Source: Acidobacteriota bacterium (lineage in GTDB: Bacteria > Acidobacteriota > Terriglobia > Terriglobales > Acidobacteriaceae). From it: a DNA stretch of 64,000 nucleotides. The translations under genes were made by a program, and so were the position numbers. The notes beneath the pieces are model-generated. The model worked only from the letters and a program-made list of their open reading frames with translations, ran no database searches and was not told where the DNA came from. Shown piece by piece: positions 19,936-28,851 of the stretch; within the stretch, counting starts at the first letter, position 1; each line of letters begins with the position of its first letter. Location: positions 53,961-117,960 of the forward strand of contig JAJZAL010000001.1 in the NCBI GenBank assembly GCA_021799405.1, read 5' to 3'.

Positions 19936-20205
19936 CTATCGGCGCCTTCTGGGCTGTTGCCTGGGCCAGTAGGGAAATTCGACGGCATAGAGCTCGCTTG
20001 TGAGGTCGGCGACGCGCTGCTGTAGACGTGCTTGAGCATCAGCAATGGCCAGGTTATAGACGGCCGGTCCGATTTCCTGGAGGATGAAGTCCAAGAGCAG
20101 GCTGGCGGTGAGATCGCCGATCGGTTCCGACAGATTCTCTTCAAAATAGCGTTTGAGGGATGCGACGGCATCGGTCTGCGCCGGTTTGTTGAGCTCAATT
20201 TCCAA
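19936..20205 (-). CDS. DUF2164 family protein (TTG start)
   Basis: This 89-residue protein matches the DUF2164 family: short acidic helical proteins with a conserved core like ASLKRYFEENLSEPIGDLTA followed by LLLDFILQEIGPAVYN and ADAQARLQQRVADL. Function is unknown. The start is a TTG preceded by GGAG seven bases upstream; no ATG gives the conserved N-terminus (IELNKPAQTDAV). It lies 80 bp upstream of rplS on the same strand and is divergent from the PAP2 gene. It would be missed by ATG-only gene calling. Confidence 0.85.
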   Translation of the reverse strand: MEIELNKPAQTDAVASLKRYFEENLSEPIGDLTASLLLDFILQEIGPAVYNLAIADAQARLQQRVADLTSELYAVEFPYWPRQQPRRRR

Positions 20206-20301
20206 ATCGGTGCTCCTTCTGCAGGACTTAATTGCATTGAAACATTTATCTTGGATAGGGTTCCCTGCAAGATCATTCTTTCTGAGCCGGAGGACGTTCC
20301 C

Positions 20302-21135
20302 CTGCATACATCCCGACTGCATCGCTCTGTTGCCGCGCTGATCTGCACGATGGCGCTTGGTTGTGTTTCCGTTTTTGCTGCTACACCGCTGCCGAATGCT
20401 CCAGTGCCGGTTGCGGTGTTGCCCAATGCTCCGGCAGCGCAGAAGCAGCCGGTAGAGAGCCGCCAGGCGGTAACCGCGCGGAATGCGCCAGGGCAGGTGA
20501 TTCGCCAGCAGGGGGCGATCTGGACGAGTCCCGCGCGCATCCGGGCGCATGACCTGATCTGGCTGGCGCCGGTGGCGGCGGCGACGGGCGCGGCGCTTGC
20601 GACGGACCACCACACGATGTCGCAGGTGGTGAGCCATGACGCGACATTCAACCAGGACAACGTGAATGTGTCGGATGGGGTGATTGGAGGATTGCTCGGT
20701 GCTCCGGTGGCACTCTACGGGTGGGGCCTGATGAAGCATGACCAGCATGCGCACGAGACAGGGATTCTGGGCTCGGAAGCGATTGTGGACGGGCTGGTGG
20801 TGGACGAGGCGATGAAGCTGGTTTTCTGGCGGGAACGGCCGGTACTGCACAACGCGCGAGGGGATTTCTTCCAGGGCGATGCGACTGCAGACTCATCGTT
20901 TCCGTCGACCCATGCGGTGCTGGCGTGGTCATCGGCCGCGGTGCTGGCCGGGGAGTATCCGACATGGTGGAAGCAGGCGGGAGTGTATACCGCAGCGACG
21001 ACCGTGAGCCTGACGCGGGTTCTGGGACGACAGCATTTTCCGACAGATGTGCTCGTGGGTAGCACGATTGGCTGGTTGATCGGGCACTACGTGTACCGGC
21101 ACTATCACCGCTGGGAATTGCGCAGGAAGAATTAG
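20302..21135 (+). CDS. PAP2-family phosphatase, exported or membrane-associated
   Basis: The protein carries the three PAP2 acid-phosphatase motifs: KLVFWRERP (motif 1), SSFPSTHAV (motif 2, catalytic His) and TRVLGRQHFPTDVLVG (motif 3). It would dephosphorylate lipid phosphates such as undecaprenyl pyrophosphate or phosphatidate at the periplasmic face. The frame is open from 20032, but that stretch is antisense to the DUF2164 gene. A CTG at 20302 with GGAGG eight bases upstream gives a good signal peptide (LHTSRLHRSVAALICTMALG). An ATG at 20350 is the conventional alternative. It is oriented against the surrounding rpsP-rplS genes. Confidence 0.85.
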   Translation: MHTSRLHRSVAALICTMALGCVSVFAATPLPNAPVPVAVLPNAPAAQKQPVESRQAVTARNAPGQVIRQQGAIWTSPARIRAHDLIWLAPVAAATGAALATDHHTMSQVVSHDATFNQDNVNVSDGVIGGLLGAPVALYGWGLMKHDQHAHETGILGSEAIVDGLVVDEAMKLVFWRERPVLHNARGDFFQGDATADSSFPSTHAVLAWSSAAVLAGEYPTWWKQAGVYTAATTVSLTRVLGRQHFPTDVLVGSTIGWLIGHYVYRHYHRWELRRKN

Positions 21136-21156
21136 ACGGGGCCGAGACGGCAGGAA

Positions 21157-21987
21157 CTACTTCTCCGATTCTTGCGACTGGATCGAGCGCAGGAATCGGT
21201 GGTCTTCGGCGGAGAGGTCGGCCTTTTCGAGGAGATCGGGGCGGTTGCGCAGGGTTTTTTCCAAAGCGCGCTCGCGGCGCCAGCGGCGGATCTGATCATG
21301 ATTGCCACCGGCGAGGACGTCAGGGATGGCGAGGCCGCGGAAGTCTGCCGGCCGTGTGTAGTGGGGATAGTCGAGCAGTCCGCCGGAGCCGTGCGTGGAG
21401 AGCGGCGGCGCGCCTCCTTGGGGGGAAAATTGGGCGGTGAGATCGCTTTGCGCGGGGCCGAAGCTCTCATAGGCGCTGGAGGCTTCGTTGCCGAGGACGC
21501 CGGGGATGAGGCGCATGGTGGCGTCAATGACGACGGCTGCCGCGAGCTCGCCACCAGAGAGAACGTAGTCGCCGATGGAGAGTTCCTGGTCGCAATGGAG
21601 GATGTTGACGCGTTCGTCGACGCCTTCGTAGCGGCCACAGATGAGTACGACGCGGTCGAGCGTTGCGAGCCGGCTGGCGACGGGCTGGGTAAAGGACGCG
21701 CCCTGTGCGGAGAGCAGGATAACGGATTCACGACCAGTGTCGCGGTTGGATTTTGGGGTGACGCCGAGGGATTCGATGGCTTCGGTAAGAGGTTCGGGCT
21801 TGAGGACCATGCCTTCGCCGCCGCCGAAGGGGCGATCGTCAACCGTGCGGTGACGGTCGTGGGTGAAGTTGCGAAGATCGTGGCAGTCGACGGAGACGAG
21901 GCCGTTGGCAATGGCGCGGCGCATGACACCGTGAGCGAAGATGCTGGTAAAGAATTCCGGGAAGATAGTGACGATATCGAAGCGCAT
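21157..21987 (-). CDS. trmD: tRNA (guanine-N1-)-methyltransferase
   Basis: TrmD makes m1G37 in tRNAs reading CNN and CGG-type codons, preventing +1 frameshifts. The trefoil-knot SAM site is seen in LICGRYEGVDERV and SIGDYVLSGGELAA. The N-terminus MRFDIVTIFPEFF is typical. It starts 8 bp after rimM on the same strand. The 276-residue length is somewhat above the usual 240-250 because of a longer linker around the SLSTHGSGGLLDYPHYTRP region. Confidence 0.97.
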   Translation of the reverse strand: MRFDIVTIFPEFFTSIFAHGVMRRAIANGLVSVDCHDLRNFTHDRHRTVDDRPFGGGEGMVLKPEPLTEAIESLGVTPKSNRDTGRESVILLSAQGASFTQPVASRLATLDRVVLICGRYEGVDERVNILHCDQELSIGDYVLSGGELAAAVVIDATMRLIPGVLGNEASSAYESFGPAQSDLTAQFSPQGGAPPLSTHGSGGLLDYPHYTRPADFRGLAIPDVLAGGNHDQIRRWRRERALEKTLRNRPDLLEKADLSAEDHRFLRSIQSQESEK

Positions 21988-21995
21988 GACGGAGC

Positions 21996-22580
21996 TTATT
22001 CGGTTCTTGCGTTCCTGGCGGAGGGTACGTTGATGTCGAGCAAGCCCTCGGGTAGGCGCATGTCGACCCGGTGGTTGGGGATGTCGAGGCGGATCAGCAT
22101 GGCCTTGACGAAGGGGATTTCCGCGGTGAGCGCGGGGTTGTCTTCGCGGCGAATCACGAGCAGATCCGTGTTGCTGGCCTGACGGTCGACGTCGATGATG
22201 GAGCCGATGAGGCGCGGGCCGTCAGCGGGCGCGGTGTCAAAGACAGAGCAGCCGATGAGGTCGTCGATGTAGGCAGAGTCGGGATCGAGTGGCGCGCGTT
22301 CTTCGACGGGAATGACAAGGTTGAGGCCGCGGAGAGTTTCAGCGTCGTTGATGGAATCGACGCCGACGAGCTTGAGCACGACGCGGCCCGGTGTGAGGCG
22401 GAAATCCTCAAGTTGGACAGGGCGAGGTTCTGGGTTCTCCTCCTTCGGTAAAGCGAGGAAGAGGCGCTTTCGTTCCGCAAATTTTTCCGGAAAATCTGTG
22501 AGCAGGTCTGCGATCACCTCACCCCTGCGTCCCTGGGGGCGAACGATGTGCGCGAGGGTAACCCAGGGGGTGGGTGGCAT
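21996..22580 (-). CDS. rimM: Ribosome maturation factor RimM
   Basis: RimM binds S19 and assists 30S head maturation. The N-terminal beta-barrel is recognised by ARPQGRRGEV-like sequence (VRPQGRRGEVIADLLTDFP). The PRC-barrel C-terminus shows AEIPFVKAMLIRLDIPNHRV and the end LPEGLLDI. It is 194 residues long, in the expected position between khpA and trmD, with a gap of 5 bp after khpA. Confidence 0.95.
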   Translation of the reverse strand: MPPTPWVTLAHIVRPQGRRGEVIADLLTDFPEKFAERKRLFLALPKEENPEPRPVQLEDFRLTPGRVVLKLVGVDSINDAETLRGLNLVIPVEERAPLDPDSAYIDDLIGCSVFDTAPADGPRLIGSIIDVDRQASNTDLLVIRREDNPALTAEIPFVKAMLIRLDIPNHRVDMRLPEGLLDINVPSARNARTE

Positions 22581-22585
22581 GCGAT

Positions 22586-22864
22586 CTACTCTTTTTCCGA
22601 ACGATCCTCTTCAATGATGTCGAGGGTGTAGCGGTGATGATGCTTCATGCTGACCGCTCCGAGGATGGTCCGCATGGAGCGGGCGGTTCGGCCCTGCTTG
22701 CCGATGACCTTACCGACATCGGTGGGGGCGACATGAAGTCGCAGGACGGTGCTTTCGTCACCCTCCTGGGCTTCGACGACGACCGCGGAGGGGTCGTCGA
22801 CCAGAGCCTTCGCGATTTCAGTCACTAACTGCTGCATGTTATCCGGGCGTTCAAGTTCCGTCAT
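22586..22864 (-). CDS. khpA: KH-domain RNA-binding protein KhpA
   Basis: This 92-residue single-KH protein has the GxxG loop in VGKVIGKQGRTARSMRTIL. It binds RNA and in Gram-positives works with KhpB in cell-shape and sRNA functions. The ATG at 22864 is preceded by GGAGG with six bases of spacing; upstream in-frame sequence is not conserved-looking. Its place between rpsP and rimM is the standard one. Confidence 0.93.
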   Translation of the reverse strand: MTELERPDNMQQLVTEIAKALVDDPSAVVVEAQEGDESTVLRLHVAPTDVGKVIGKQGRTARSMRTILGAVSMKHHHRYTLDIIEEDRSEKE

Positions 22865-22916
22865 ATACAGCCTCCCGTGGCAGCCCGAAGTAGCTGACCA
22901 TTCCCTGCCAGCAGCC

Positions 22917-23027
22917 TGTTGAAGAGCGAACCTGCCGCCGGATGGGCACCCTGTTCTGCTGCAAAGTGCAGCAGGCAAGGATAACGGGTCCCGCGCTTTA
23001 GCGAGTGGCTTTGGCGCGTTTTCAACA
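22917..23027. repeat. Inverted-repeat element between rpsP and khpA
   Basis: A 111-bp segment is bounded by imperfect inverted ends (TGTTGAAGAGCG and the complement of TGTTGAAAACGCG). It contains an internal perfect 8-bp hairpin (CTGCTGCA / TGCAGCAG). No open frame is present. It resembles a miniature inverted-repeat element or a structured leader; which one cannot be decided here. Confidence 0.4.
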
Positions 23028-23110
23028 AACCACTAACAGCGCATCTTCGCAGAGGTTCACTCATAAACGCAAATGATTCTGCGCTCTAGAAACCAAGCCG
23101 AGGGGGGAAA

Positions 23111-23359
23111 TTATGCCGCTACAGACGCGGGCTGCTGTGCAACGAGCTTGGCAACACGGTCAGAAAGCTGAGCACCTTTGCTTACCCAATAATCAATACG
23201 CTCGCGCTTGAGCGTGACGCTGGCGGGGTTGGTGCGGGGATTGTAAGTACCGACAACCTCGAGCGAACGGCCATTGCGGGCGCGGCTTTTCTCGATGACA
23301 ACAATACGATAGTAAGGCTGCTTGCGCGCACCCATGCGCGCGAGACGAATCATGACCAC
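23111..23359 (-). CDS. rpsP: 30S ribosomal protein S16
   Basis: The 82-residue protein has the S16 N-terminus MIRLARMGARKQPYYRIVV and the block RDGR-like NGRSLEVVGTYNPRT, then RIDYWVSKGAQLSDRV. The start is a GTG two codons before the first ATG; AAGGA lies ten bases upstream of the GTG. It begins the rpsP-khpA-rimM-trmD run. Confidence 0.97.
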   Translation of the reverse strand: MVMIRLARMGARKQPYYRIVVIEKSRARNGRSLEVVGTYNPRTNPASVTLKRERIDYWVSKGAQLSDRVAKLVAQQPASVAA

Positions 23360-23820
23360 AGCGAATCAATCCTTTCGAACTACAACTATAGAGGGAAGGG
23401 CGGCGTATCCAGAAGCGGGGCGGCCGGTTGCAGCGCCCTAATCGAAAGATCGACGTATCCCTAAACTACTAATATACCAGCAAATGGCGGGATTCCCATG
23501 ATTGCCGGAGTGGCATGGGGCGGGAAAATCGAAGGAGTTGCAAAGTATGCAAGGGCCCGCTGACCCTTGGATTGGTGACCGACGGGCACCGAGAGATGAT
23601 TCTCTCGTCATCTGCGAACGAGTCAAGAGTCAGAGACCGGGAAGTCAGCCGCTCCTGGCGCAAAAAAAAAATTTACCGGGCAATTCTTGGGCGTACTTCT
23701 GTGGGGGACGGAGTGTGAGCCCTCCGGCGTTGCGGCTAAAGCAAAATGCAGTCGGCAAGTACCGGGTAAGACGGAGCAGTGGTGCGCGCGCCCCCCAGTG
23801 GAAACGCGCGCGGACTCGAT
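23360..23820. other. Gene-free region upstream of rpsP
   Basis: About 460 bases hold no supported gene. On the minus strand TATATT at 23471-23476 is a possible -10 box for the rpsP operon, about 112 bases before the start, without a good -35. A run of ten A residues lies near 23660. I could not match the rest to any RNA family. Confidence 0.4.
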
Positions 23821-25803
23821 TTACCACTGGACGCCGGGGTAGAGGCTGGGGATGCGTTTGGCGCGATATAGATTGGCGCCGACTTCGTGCATGGTCCAGA
23901 CGGTCTGGGGCGTACTTGTGGGGGTGATTTCCTCGATGTTGGAGGTGTATTCGCCGTTCGAAGCCGGCGGTTGGTTACAGAGGTCGAATTCGAGGTCGCC
24001 GTTGCCCAGGACTTCCGCGTTGCCGCCCCAGGCGTTGTAGTCGGCGGTGGGGACTTTGTACTGGAACTTGAGCGTGGCAGTCATCGTCGAGGTGTTGACG
24101 TTCAGGATGGGGACGGTACTGTAGCAGGGGAACGAAGATGAGCCGCAAACGTTGCCGGAGCTGTCGACGCGATCGTCGCCGTTATCCATCACCGTGATGT
24201 CGAAGTTGCCCGCCGTGGTGGTGCCGATGAAGTGGGGGCCGTGTTGTGCATAGAACCAGTCGATGGGGGCAGTGCCGTTCTCAAGGGTGAAATTGCCCTG
24301 ATGGCCAAGGTGCCAGAGGATGTCGCCATTGCCCTTACCATTGTCGTAGTTGATCTTGATGAGCCAGTTCTGGTGACGGATGGAAACGAGCAGGTTGCCG
24401 TCTGTGGGTGAGTAGACGACGGCGTTGGTGTGGGTCCAGTCGGGGAAGTTCATTGGGTGGCGGTTGAGGTCGAGATGATCGAATTCGTTCCAGACCCAGA
24501 CGGGTTTGAGGTTGGTATCAAGATCGACGATGACGTCGCCCGCGACGTTGATGGGGCTGGGTTCGCCGGTCAGGCCTGTTTCTGAATTGATGGTGTTGGC
24601 GAGGACGATCCAGTGGCCGTTGGGTAGCACGGCGACATCGTGATGAAAATCGTAGAGGGTGAATTTGTAGCCGGCGGCAGCCAACTCGGAGTTGAGCTGC
24701 GCCATGGTGATCTGCTTGATCGGATTGCCGGCGAGATCAATTTCGCGGATGAGATCGGTGGTGCCGGATGGCGGCGTTACGAGGTCATTGCTGGATGGCA
24801 GATTTTGCGAAGAAGGGTACGAAAGAACGACGATCATATCGCCGTTTGGCAGCAGTTTGATGGGCTGAACGATGGTGGAGAAGCTACCGTTACTAGTACG
24901 GTCGGCGTAGTTGTAGCCCCAGATGATGTTGCCTTTCAGGTCTGTGGCGTAGGCCTCGAGGTAGCCTGGAATTTTGCTGTTGGAAGCCGATACAAGCTCG
25001 ATGCCGGGCTGCGGGGTGGCTCCGCTGGCGGTCGTGGTGGTGATCGTGGGCAGAATGGCGGATGGGAAACTCGAAGTGGTGAAGGTGTGATCCTGATCCT
25101 GTACGGTGCCACCGGCGGTGAGGGTCTCCGTGGCGCTCATGTGGTAGGTGGTGTTAGCCGTCATGCCGGCGACGTAGATGGTGACAGGGTCACCGTTGGT
25201 GGGCGTGGGTACAGCCCAGGTTTTGAGACCGTAGGAGGTGGTAGTCCCAAACTTGACGTAGACGGTGCCGGGACCGGTAGGTGCGTAGGTGTAGAGCGCG
25301 ACCAGCGGATTATTGGTGGCAGTCACCATACCGTCACCAGCAGAAAGCGTGGTGCCGGTACCGGAGAGACTCACGACTTGTGTACCGGATGTACCGCCGG
25401 ATTCCTGGATGTGGAGTTGGGCGGTCTCAGCGCCTGTGTTTTGCGGGGTGTAAGTCACTACGATCGAGCAGGAGCCGTCAGCGGCCAGCGCGGATCCGCA
25501 GGAAACACCGGAATCGACGGAGAAGCTAGAGTCGCCGGTGAGGGAAGTCTTGATATTAGTGGTGGATGAACTGCTGCTGGTCAGTGTGACTACAACGCGA
25601 TTCTCCGAGGTATGAAGGGCTGTGTTGCCGAAGTCGAAGCTCGTGGCGTTGGCGCTGATCGAGGAAGATTTGCCACAGCCAGCGAGGAATGGGACGGTGA
25701 GCGTCGCGGCGGCGAGGGTGAGAGCGGCAAGAGATTTCATCGACCATAAAGACGCAGTTTGCGTCATATTTGTTACGGATAGGCAGAGGTTATTTTTTGG
25801 CAA
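23821..25803 (-). CDS. Arylsulfate sulfotransferase-like lipoprotein
   Basis: The 660-residue protein has a lipobox (FLAGC, about residue 42), then an ASPM/HYDIN-like immunoglobulin domain (SFDFGNTALHTSE..., residues 55-155), a fibronectin-like segment, and a beta-propeller of the arylsulfotransferase (ASST) type. The propeller shows HHDVAVLPNGHWIVLAN, HTNAVVYSPTDGNLLVSIRH and AQHGPHFIG, which include the histidines expected in the family. ASST transfers sulfate between phenols in the periplasm. The TTG start has AAGGAAG six bases upstream; in-frame ATGs at 25767 and 25740 are alternatives. Confidence 0.8.
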   Translation of the reverse strand: MPKNNLCLSVTNMTQTASLWSMKSLAALTLAAATLTVPFLAGCGKSSSISANATSFDFGNTALHTSENRVVVTLTSSSSSTTNIKTSLTGDSSFSVDSGVSCGSALAADGSCSIVVTYTPQNTGAETAQLHIQESGGTSGTQVVSLSGTGTTLSAGDGMVTATNNPLVALYTYAPTGPGTVYVKFGTTTSYGLKTWAVPTPTNGDPVTIYVAGMTANTTYHMSATETLTAGGTVQDQDHTFTTSSFPSAILPTITTTTASGATPQPGIELVSASNSKIPGYLEAYATDLKGNIIWGYNYADRTSNGSFSTIVQPIKLLPNGDMIVVLSYPSSQNLPSSNDLVTPPSGTTDLIREIDLAGNPIKQITMAQLNSELAAAGYKFTLYDFHHDVAVLPNGHWIVLANTINSETGLTGEPSPINVAGDVIVDLDTNLKPVWVWNEFDHLDLNRHPMNFPDWTHTNAVVYSPTDGNLLVSIRHQNWLIKINYDNGKGNGDILWHLGHQGNFTLENGTAPIDWFYAQHGPHFIGTTTAGNFDITVMDNGDDRVDSSGNVCGSSSFPCYSTVPILNVNTSTMTATLKFQYKVPTADYNAWGGNAEVLGNGDLEFDLCNQPPASNGEYTSNIEEITPTSTPQTVWTMHEVGANLYRAKRIPSLYPGVQW

Positions 25804-25909
25804 GCGTCACTTCCTTCATGAAGCCATGTTCGCCGGGGCAGAACGCGGCTGAGGCAAAGGCTCAACTGAAAATTTCTTGCGGGATTGTAAGTCACGGTCA
25901 AAGGGGGAA

Positions 25910-26659
25910 TCACGGCTTGAGAATGGCGTTATAGCCATCAGCCCTGAGTCGAGCACGCATCTGGTTGGCCGAGGCAAGTGTGACGAAAGGGCCGATCTGG
26001 ACGTGCATGAGATTGTCTTGCGGTTCAGAGCGCGTGACAGCACGAAAGCCGAGCCGCTGGAGAGCCGCGACAAGAACGCTTGCGTCTTGCGGGCGGCTGA
26101 CGGCGGCGACCTGAACCATATACTGCTGGGCCGATGCGGCGACCTGAGACGGGGTGCGAGGAACAGCAGCCTGGAAAATCTGCTGCGCCGCGCCGGGCGT
26201 GACTGTTTGATTCTGCGGAGCAGGTGAAGTATTGGCGGCCTGCTGTGGTGCGGGTGTTGCCTGAGACTGCGGCGTGGCTGGGGTTTGTGCAGACGACTGC
26301 GGGTTGGCCTGAGTGCCGGGTTGGGAGCCTGCAGCAGGAGTGGTGTCAGGAGTCCCGTTTACGCCGTTCGTCGTCTGACTGGGCGGAGGTGCTGCCTGCT
26401 GCGCCGCCGGCTTGGCGCCGCTGGGCGTCAGATTAGAAGTTGCCGGGGTGGATGGCGGCGTTTCCGGGGTGGCCGCGGAGGGATTGGTGACATGGAGCGG
26501 TGAACTACCGTGGCCAAGCGAATAGCCAAAGCCGAAGAACAGTCCGCAAAGAAGCACAAGTCCGAAAAAAATGCCCAGCAGTGAGCCGAGGCCGAGGGTG
26601 ATTTCGGAGCCCTTGCTCTCGTCGTCTTCGTCGTCGTCGAATCGGTCGCGAAACATCAT
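25910..26659 (-). CDS. SPOR-domain membrane protein
   Basis: The 249-residue protein has an acidic cytoplasmic N-terminus (RDRFDDDEDDE), one transmembrane helix (LGSLLGIFFGLVLLCGLFFG), a long Pro/Gln/Ala/Thr-rich periplasmic linker, and a C-terminal SPOR domain of about 75 residues (YMVQVAAVSRPQDASVLVAA...). SPOR domains bind denuded septal peptidoglycan, suggesting a division role. The sequence upstream in the same frame is a shadow of the slipin gene, so the start is one of two adjacent ATGs at 26659/26656 after ACGAGG. It is the last gene of the six-gene cluster. Confidence 0.85.
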   Translation of the reverse strand: MMFRDRFDDDEDDESKGSEITLGLGSLLGIFFGLVLLCGLFFGFGYSLGHGSSPLHVTNPSAATPETPPSTPATSNLTPSGAKPAAQQAAPPPSQTTNGVNGTPDTTPAAGSQPGTQANPQSSAQTPATPQSQATPAPQQAANTSPAPQNQTVTPGAAQQIFQAAVPRTPSQVAASAQQYMVQVAAVSRPQDASVLVAALQRLGFRAVTRSEPQDNLMHVQIGPFVTLASANQMRARLRADGYNAILKP

Positions 26660-26669
26660 CCTCGTTCGA

Positions 26670-27458
26670 TTATGAAGCAGGCGGGGTTGGGTTGTCCTTC
26701 TTTGCGGCAAAGGCGGAATCGAACTTGCCAAGGAGGGAGACGAGTTCCATGGGCAGCGGGAAGACGATGGTTGTGTTCTTTTCGGTGCCGATATCGGTAA
26801 GGGTCTGCAAATAACGGAGTTGGAGGGTGATGGGCTGTTCGGCGAGCATGGTGGCGGCATCGACGAGGCGCTGGGCGGCGGCATATTCGCCTTCGGCATT
26901 GATGATCTTGGAGCGCTTTTCGCGTTCGGCCTCAGCCTGTTTGGCCATGGCGCGGAGCATGGTGTCTGGCAGGTCAACCTGCTTGACTTCGACGCTGACG
27001 ACCTTGACGCCCCAAGGCTCAGTGCGCTCGTCAATGATGGCCTGAATGCGCTGGTTGAGCTGATCGCGGTGGGCCAACAGATCGTCGAGTTCGACCTCGC
27101 CGAGGACGGAGCGCAGGGTAGTCTGGGCGAACTGGGAGGTCTGATAGACGTAGTTGGCGACCTCGATGACGGCGCGCAGGGGGTCGAGGACGCGCAGGGT
27201 GATGACGGCGTTGACTTTGATGGTGACGTTGTCGCGGGTGATGACGTCCTGGGGTGGGACTTCGAGGACGTCCTGGCGGAGGGAGACGCGGACAATCTGT
27301 TCGACGGGGCGCAGAACGAAGATAAGGCCCGGTCCTCTGGGTTTCTGGGCGCGGCCAAGGAAGAAAATGACGCCGCGTTCGTACTCGCGCAGGATATTGA
27401 TGCAGCTCAGAGCGTACAGCACGACGACAGCGAGGATGATCAGTATCGGGATTCCCAT
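26670..27458 (-). CDS. Slipin (SPFH/stomatin-like membrane protein)
   Basis: The 262-residue protein has an N-terminal membrane helix ([17 protein letters not shown]) followed by the SPFH/PHB domain ([45 protein letters not shown]) and a helical tail. Slipins form membrane-bound oligomers and are usually paired with a NfeD-type protease, exactly as here. GGAG seven bases before the ATG supports the start. A role in membrane microdomains or quality control is family knowledge, not shown here. Confidence 0.92.
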   Translation of the reverse strand: MGIPILIILAVVVLYALSCINILREYERGVIFFLGRAQKPRGPGLIFVLRPVEQIVRVSLRQDVLEVPPQDVITRDNVTIKVNAVITLRVLDPLRAVIEVANYVYQTSQFAQTTLRSVLGEVELDDLLAHRDQLNQRIQAIIDERTEPWGVKVVSVEVKQVDLPDTMLRAMAKQAEAEREKRSKIINAEGEYAAAQRLVDAATMLAEQPITLQLRYLQTLTDIGTEKNTTIVFPLPMELVSLLGKFDSAFAAKKDNPTPPAS

Positions 27459-27525
27459 GATCTAGCTCCGGTCCGGAGCGATTTTGCCCCAGTTAGGGCA
27501 GGCCGGGCGGAAGAATCGGAACGGA

Positions 27526-28851
27526 TCAGCTCGGGATGTCAGTCGTTTCGCCGTTGACCAGCAGAGTGAGGCCGCGGACACCAGCGACTCTGACGTGGGC
27601 GCCGGCGGGGATGGGCTGGGTGGATTCTGCAAACCAGAGCTCGCCGCGGATGAGGATCTGGCCGCGGGGAGCGATCGTTTCCTGAGCGATGCCGATGGAG
27701 CCGATCATGGCGTTGGGTCCGGTGATGGCTTTGTTTCGTCGGGCTTTCCATGCGGCGCGGACGAGAACCGAAGTGATGAGCCCGAAGGCGATGCCCGTCG
27801 AGGCCGCGGTGGCGAACTGGACGCGGAGCTGGGGGATGGGTCCGTTGACGAGCGTGAGCAGGCCTATTACGAGGAGGATGGTGCCGGCTCCGGCAAGGAG
27901 GCCGTGGCTGGGGAAGAAGGTCTCCAGCAGGATGAGGACGAGCGCACCGATGATGAGCAGCCAGGAGGTGGCACGAACCGGCAGCATGTTGATAGCAAAG
28001 AGGGCGACGACGACCATGAGCGTACCAAGGGCTCCGGGGACGATGGTGCCGGGGATGTGGAACTCGAGATAGATGAGCAGAGCGCCCACGATGAGGATGA
28101 GGATCGCGAAGTTGGGGTTCATGAGGCGGTCCATGATGTTTTCGCGGAGGGTGGGCTCGATGTTGATGAACTGCGCATCCGCAGTGTGTAGGACCTGTTT
28201 TGTGCCGTTGAAGCGGGTGATGGTTTGCCCGTTGAGATCGTTCATGAGGGTTTGGGCGTTGGGCGCGATGAGGTCGATGAGATGGAGCTTGAGGGCCTCC
28301 TGCGGGGTATAGGACTTGGATTGCTGGACGGCCTGCTGGGCAGCCTGCACGTTGCGTCCACGCGGGGAGACATAGGAGCGCAGGAAGGCGAGCGCATCGT
28401 TGAGGATCTTCTGCCCCATGATTTTTCCGACGCGTGCGCCTTCGACGACAGGATGGGCCGCGCCGGTATTGGTGCCGGGCGCCATGGCGGCGACGTCAGC
28501 GGATTCGAGAAGGAAAAAGCCGGCCGAGGCGGCGCGGCTACCGGAGGGTGTGACGTAGATGATGACGGGGACACTGCTCTGAAGAATGTCGTGCACCATG
28601 GAGCGGGTGGAGTCGAGGAGGCCCCCGGGGGTGTTGATTTCGATGAGCAGGGCAGCGGCATGGTGCTGGTTGGCTACGTCGATACCGCGGGCGATGTAAG
28701 CCTGGCTGACTGGCTGGATGGTGTCATCGAGATGGAGGACGTAGACTTGCGGTGCGGACGCCCGTGCGGCGGGTAAGAGCACGAGCAGGACAACAGAAAA
28801 GAGTGCAAAGAACAACCAGGTGCGATTTTTGCGGATCGTGAGGGCTTTCAT
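27526..28851 (-). CDS. NfeD-family membrane serine protease
   Basis: The 441-residue protein combines a signal sequence, a ClpP-class protease domain (residues about 32-230; likely catalytic Ser in GSRAASAGFFLLES), a multi-helix membrane region (about 238-370) and a C-terminal OB-fold NfeD domain (GQILIRGELWFAES...). This is the long, protease-bearing NfeD type, known to cleave stomatin-like partners in archaea. It lies immediately upstream of the slipin gene and overlaps the TPR gene by four bases (ATGA), so translation is probably coupled. Confidence 0.92.
   Translation of the reverse strand: MKALTIRKNRTWLFFALFSVVLLVLLPAARASAPQVYVLHLDDTIQPVSQAYIARGIDVANQHHAAALLIEINTPGGLLDSTRSMVHDILQSSVPVIIYVTPSGSRAASAGFFLLESADVAAMAPGTNTGAAHPVVEGARVGKIMGQKILNDALAFLRSYVSPRGRNVQAAQQAVQQSKSYTPQEALKLHLIDLIAPNAQTLMNDLNGQTITRFNGTKQVLHTADAQFINIEPTLRENIMDRLMNPNFAILILIVGALLIYLEFHIPGTIVPGALGTLMVVVALFAINMLPVRATSWLLIIGALVLILLETFFPSHGLLAGAGTILLVIGLLTLVNGPIPQLRVQFATAASTGIAFGLITSVLVRAAWKARRNKAITGPNAMIGSIGIAQETIAPRGQILIRGELWFAESTQPIPAGAHVRVAGVRGLTLLVNGETTDIPS

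Noticed and set aside
20032..20301. N-terminal 90 codons of the PAP2 reading frame as part of the protein
   Set aside because: They overlap the DUF2164 gene on the other strand and place the signal peptide in the middle of the protein.
21172..22182. 336-codon plus-strand open frame across trmD and rimM
   Set aside because: It lies wholly antisense to two well-identified genes and has no recognisable motif.
24640..25569. Long plus-strand open frame of 309 codons antisense to the arylsulfotransferase gene
   Set aside because: It is Gly/Val-rich with no domain or ribosome site and mirrors the GC-rich codon pattern of the real gene on the other strand.
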